Assembly (NCBI GenBank): GCA_017463615.1
Contig: JAFTOU010000006.1
Coordinates: forward strand, 1-64,000
Length of the DNA stretch: 64,000 nucleotides
DNA from: Alistipes sp.
GTDB lineage: Bacteria; Bacteroidota; Bacteroidia; Bacteroidales; Rikenellaceae
Reading direction: 5' to 3'
This document shows, in pieces, positions 62,651 through 64,000 of the stretch (position 1 is the stretch's first letter; each line of letters opens with the position of its first letter). A program made the position numbers and the translations under genes. The notes beneath the pieces were generated by a model. The model was not told the origin of the DNA, ran no database searches, and saw only the letters and a list, made by a program, of their open reading frames with translations.

Positions 62651-63934
62651 TTATTTGCTAATAAATGGTCCGTCAATACGCTTAACCTTGAAGTCCGAGG
62701 TTGTATCGTCAAGCACATATACCCAGAAGCGGTCGCCATTAGGCTCTACGCGGATGACAATATGTCCACTCGTTGCACGACAAGCGGCATACTCGGCAGG
62801 GTATTGTATCAGCAGCGGCTCGCCCACGCTGGTGCAGTAGATGTTGCAACCACCCTCGGTAATATAGCCGAACTTGCTCTTATCTGGTTGAATCTCACGC
62901 ACATAGAAGCTCGTAGCCACAAGCACCTGCGGCTTGAGGACATTCATCGCCTTCTTGCAGTTTGAGTGCGGCGAGAGGTGGTGGTGCGACTTTGTAGCCT
63001 CCACCTGACCTACGACCGTTGCAACCTGGTACTCCAAATCCTCATAGTCGCCAATATCGCCCGCAGCGTGGAAGTCAAACTTGCCATAGCGGATAACAAA
63101 ACCGCAAGAGGTAGAGTTCTCGGCGCGAGACTTGTTTGGATAGATATCCACAGCCTGACCGTTCTTCCAGATGTGGGAGTTTGCGCACACATTCTCGATG
63201 CTGAAGTTTGGATATGCCGCAGGGTTGAAGCGCATAGCAAACTGATTCTTCTTGCCCAGCTCAAAGCGCGAAACCTTCAGTTCCTTGTGATACTTGCAGA
63301 ACTTCTTGTAGTTGGCAAGCGCATCTGTGCTTGCAGATGTTACCTTCAGCGTGTCGTAGTTCGGATAGGCGCGATCAATAACCTCGCGGAATGGGACATA
63401 CTGATAGAGTGCCGTCATACCGCTGAGCACATAGCCTCCCTTGTCTGCCGAGGTTGTGGTGTACTCAGGCTCCATATTTCCCATGTGGTCCATGTGGAAG
63501 TGGGAGATGTTGAAGTAGTCTATCGTGTCGCTCTTAGGCATAAAGTGGCGGATATACTTGGCGTATGTCGTAGATGGACGGATAAGGGCGTTAGGACGCT
63601 GACCGACATTGGCATAGTCGGAGTGCACGCGGCTAAACTCGCCCGCATCTACAACAAGGGTAGTGCCATCGGGAAGGATGTAGAGTAGGCACTCGCCACG
63701 ACCAGTGCTGATGGTGTGGATGTCAAGGTAGCCCTCGCTCCATGGGTTGAGGGTCTTGCCTATCTCGTCCTGCACCGAAGGGTCGGTATTCTCCTTCTCC
63801 TCTTCCTCCTTGTCGTTTGGAGTCTGCTCGTTCTTGTTGTTCAGATCGTCCTCCCACGGCATTTTGGTGGTGTTACCACCGCAAGATGCCAGCAGGGCTG
63901 CGATAACTGCAAAGGTTAAAATGTATCGTTTCAT
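62651..63934 (-). CDS. ComEC-like MBL-fold lipoprotein, paralog 2
   Basis: 427 aa from the ATG at 63934; an in-frame ATG at 63949 adds five residues before the signal and overlaps the next gene. The lipoprotein signal ends at Cys18 (A-S-C-G-G). It has an acidic linker (D-K-E-E-E-E), then His145-His147-Asp149-His150, a G-D-I-G-D site and S-H-H-H. It is about 17 bp from paralog 1 in the same direction. C-terminal residues G-P-F-I-S-K match those of paralog 1 (G-P-Y-T-S-K). Confidence 0.82.
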   Translation of the reverse strand: MKRYILTFAVIAALLASCGGNTTKMPWEDDLNNKNEQTPNDKEEEEKENTDPSVQDEIGKTLNPWSEGYLDIHTISTGRGECLLYILPDGTTLVVDAGEFSRVHSDYANVGQRPNALIRPSTTYAKYIRHFMPKSDTIDYFNISHFHMDHMGNMEPEYTTTSADKGGYVLSGMTALYQYVPFREVIDRAYPNYDTLKVTSASTDALANYKKFCKYHKELKVSRFELGKKNQFAMRFNPAAYPNFSIENVCANSHIWKNGQAVDIYPNKSRAENSTSCGFVIRYGKFDFHAAGDIGDYEDLEYQVATVVGQVEATKSHHHLSPHSNCKKAMNVLKPQVLVATSFYVREIQPDKSKFGYITEGGCNIYCTSVGEPLLIQYPAEYAACRATSGHIVIRVEPNGDRFWVYVLDDTTSDFKVKRIDGPFISK

Positions 63935-63936
63935 AA

Positions 63937-64000
63937 CTACTTTTTGCATTTGAATGGACCTGCAATATGCTTTACGCGATATGCAGAGTCGGTATCGTCA
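63937..64000 (-). CDS. 3' end of a third MBL-fold lipoprotein paralog (cut by window)
   Basis: Only the last 20 codons and the stop TAG (63937-63939) are in view. The frame reads D-D-T-D-S-A-Y-R-V-K-H-I-A-G-P-F, matching paralog 2 (D-D-T-T-S-D-F-K-V-K-R-I-D-G-P-F). It shows the gene family continues leftward-transcribed from beyond the window, 2 bp from the start of paralog 2. Confidence 0.75.
   Translation of the reverse strand, partial: DDTDSAYRVKHIAGPFKCKK

Overview
The window reads as the chromosome of a Bacteroidales bacterium, most likely Rikenellaceae (Alistipes-like). That placement is inferred, not proven. The evidence is repeated promoters of the Bacteroidetes form (TAnnTTTG about 20 nt after a TTG box), a SusC/SusD pair with FecR/ECF-sigma control, many SCGG-type lipoprotein signals, and families typical of the phylum (DUF2723, DUF4296, PorT-like barrels, ComEC-like lipoproteins). 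No IS transposase, integrase, phage gene or CRISPR array was found.

Layout. 1-427: the 3' end of an rRNA operon (5S plus terminator) followed by decayed foldback copies of the 5S. 428-5719: a WG-repeat protein with an S24-like regulator, a ketopantoate reductase-like enzyme, DUF169 and DUF1349 proteins and an exported aldo/keto reductase. 6013-10704: cysS and a large DUF2723 membrane protein. 11108-21300: an ECF sigma factor divergent from its FecR anti-sigma, then SusC with an STN signalling domain, SusD, a BACON/FSMP-type lipoprotein and a glycerophosphodiesterase. 21808-24408: clpB. 24530-27206: a small Cys-motif membrane protein with a TonB receptor. 27467-31940: LPP20-like and PEGA-repeat proteins. 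32024: tRNA-Leu(CAG). 32427-43136: acid phosphatase, a TetR/TolC/RND efflux operon with a PII-like protein, a barrel protein, a phosphoesterase and an AraC regulator. 43479-45203: an abundant OmpA/TPR lipoprotein. 46600-55504: a ten-gene leftward operon (flippase, holB, folK, envelope proteins, rbfA, LolC/E-like permease, DUF4296, amidohydrolase). 55795-64000: two secreted esterases, GT2, galM, asnA and three tandem metallo-beta-lactamase-fold lipoproteins, the last cut by the window end.

The most unusual material lies between genes. A dispersed modular repeat family (heptamer-like TAGCCAT/TGGC tracts plus a GTCxx-loop-xxGAC hairpin) occurs at several loci, and its stems differ in sequence but keep pairing. 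Both stable RNA genes are followed by inverted partial copies of themselves. A 192-bp element with 20-bp terminal inverted repeats sits inside the efflux operon, 8 bp from the adaptor start codon. An orphan promoter at 21543 with a downstream hairpin looks like a small RNA gene. Two regulator genes end in nine-base G tracts.
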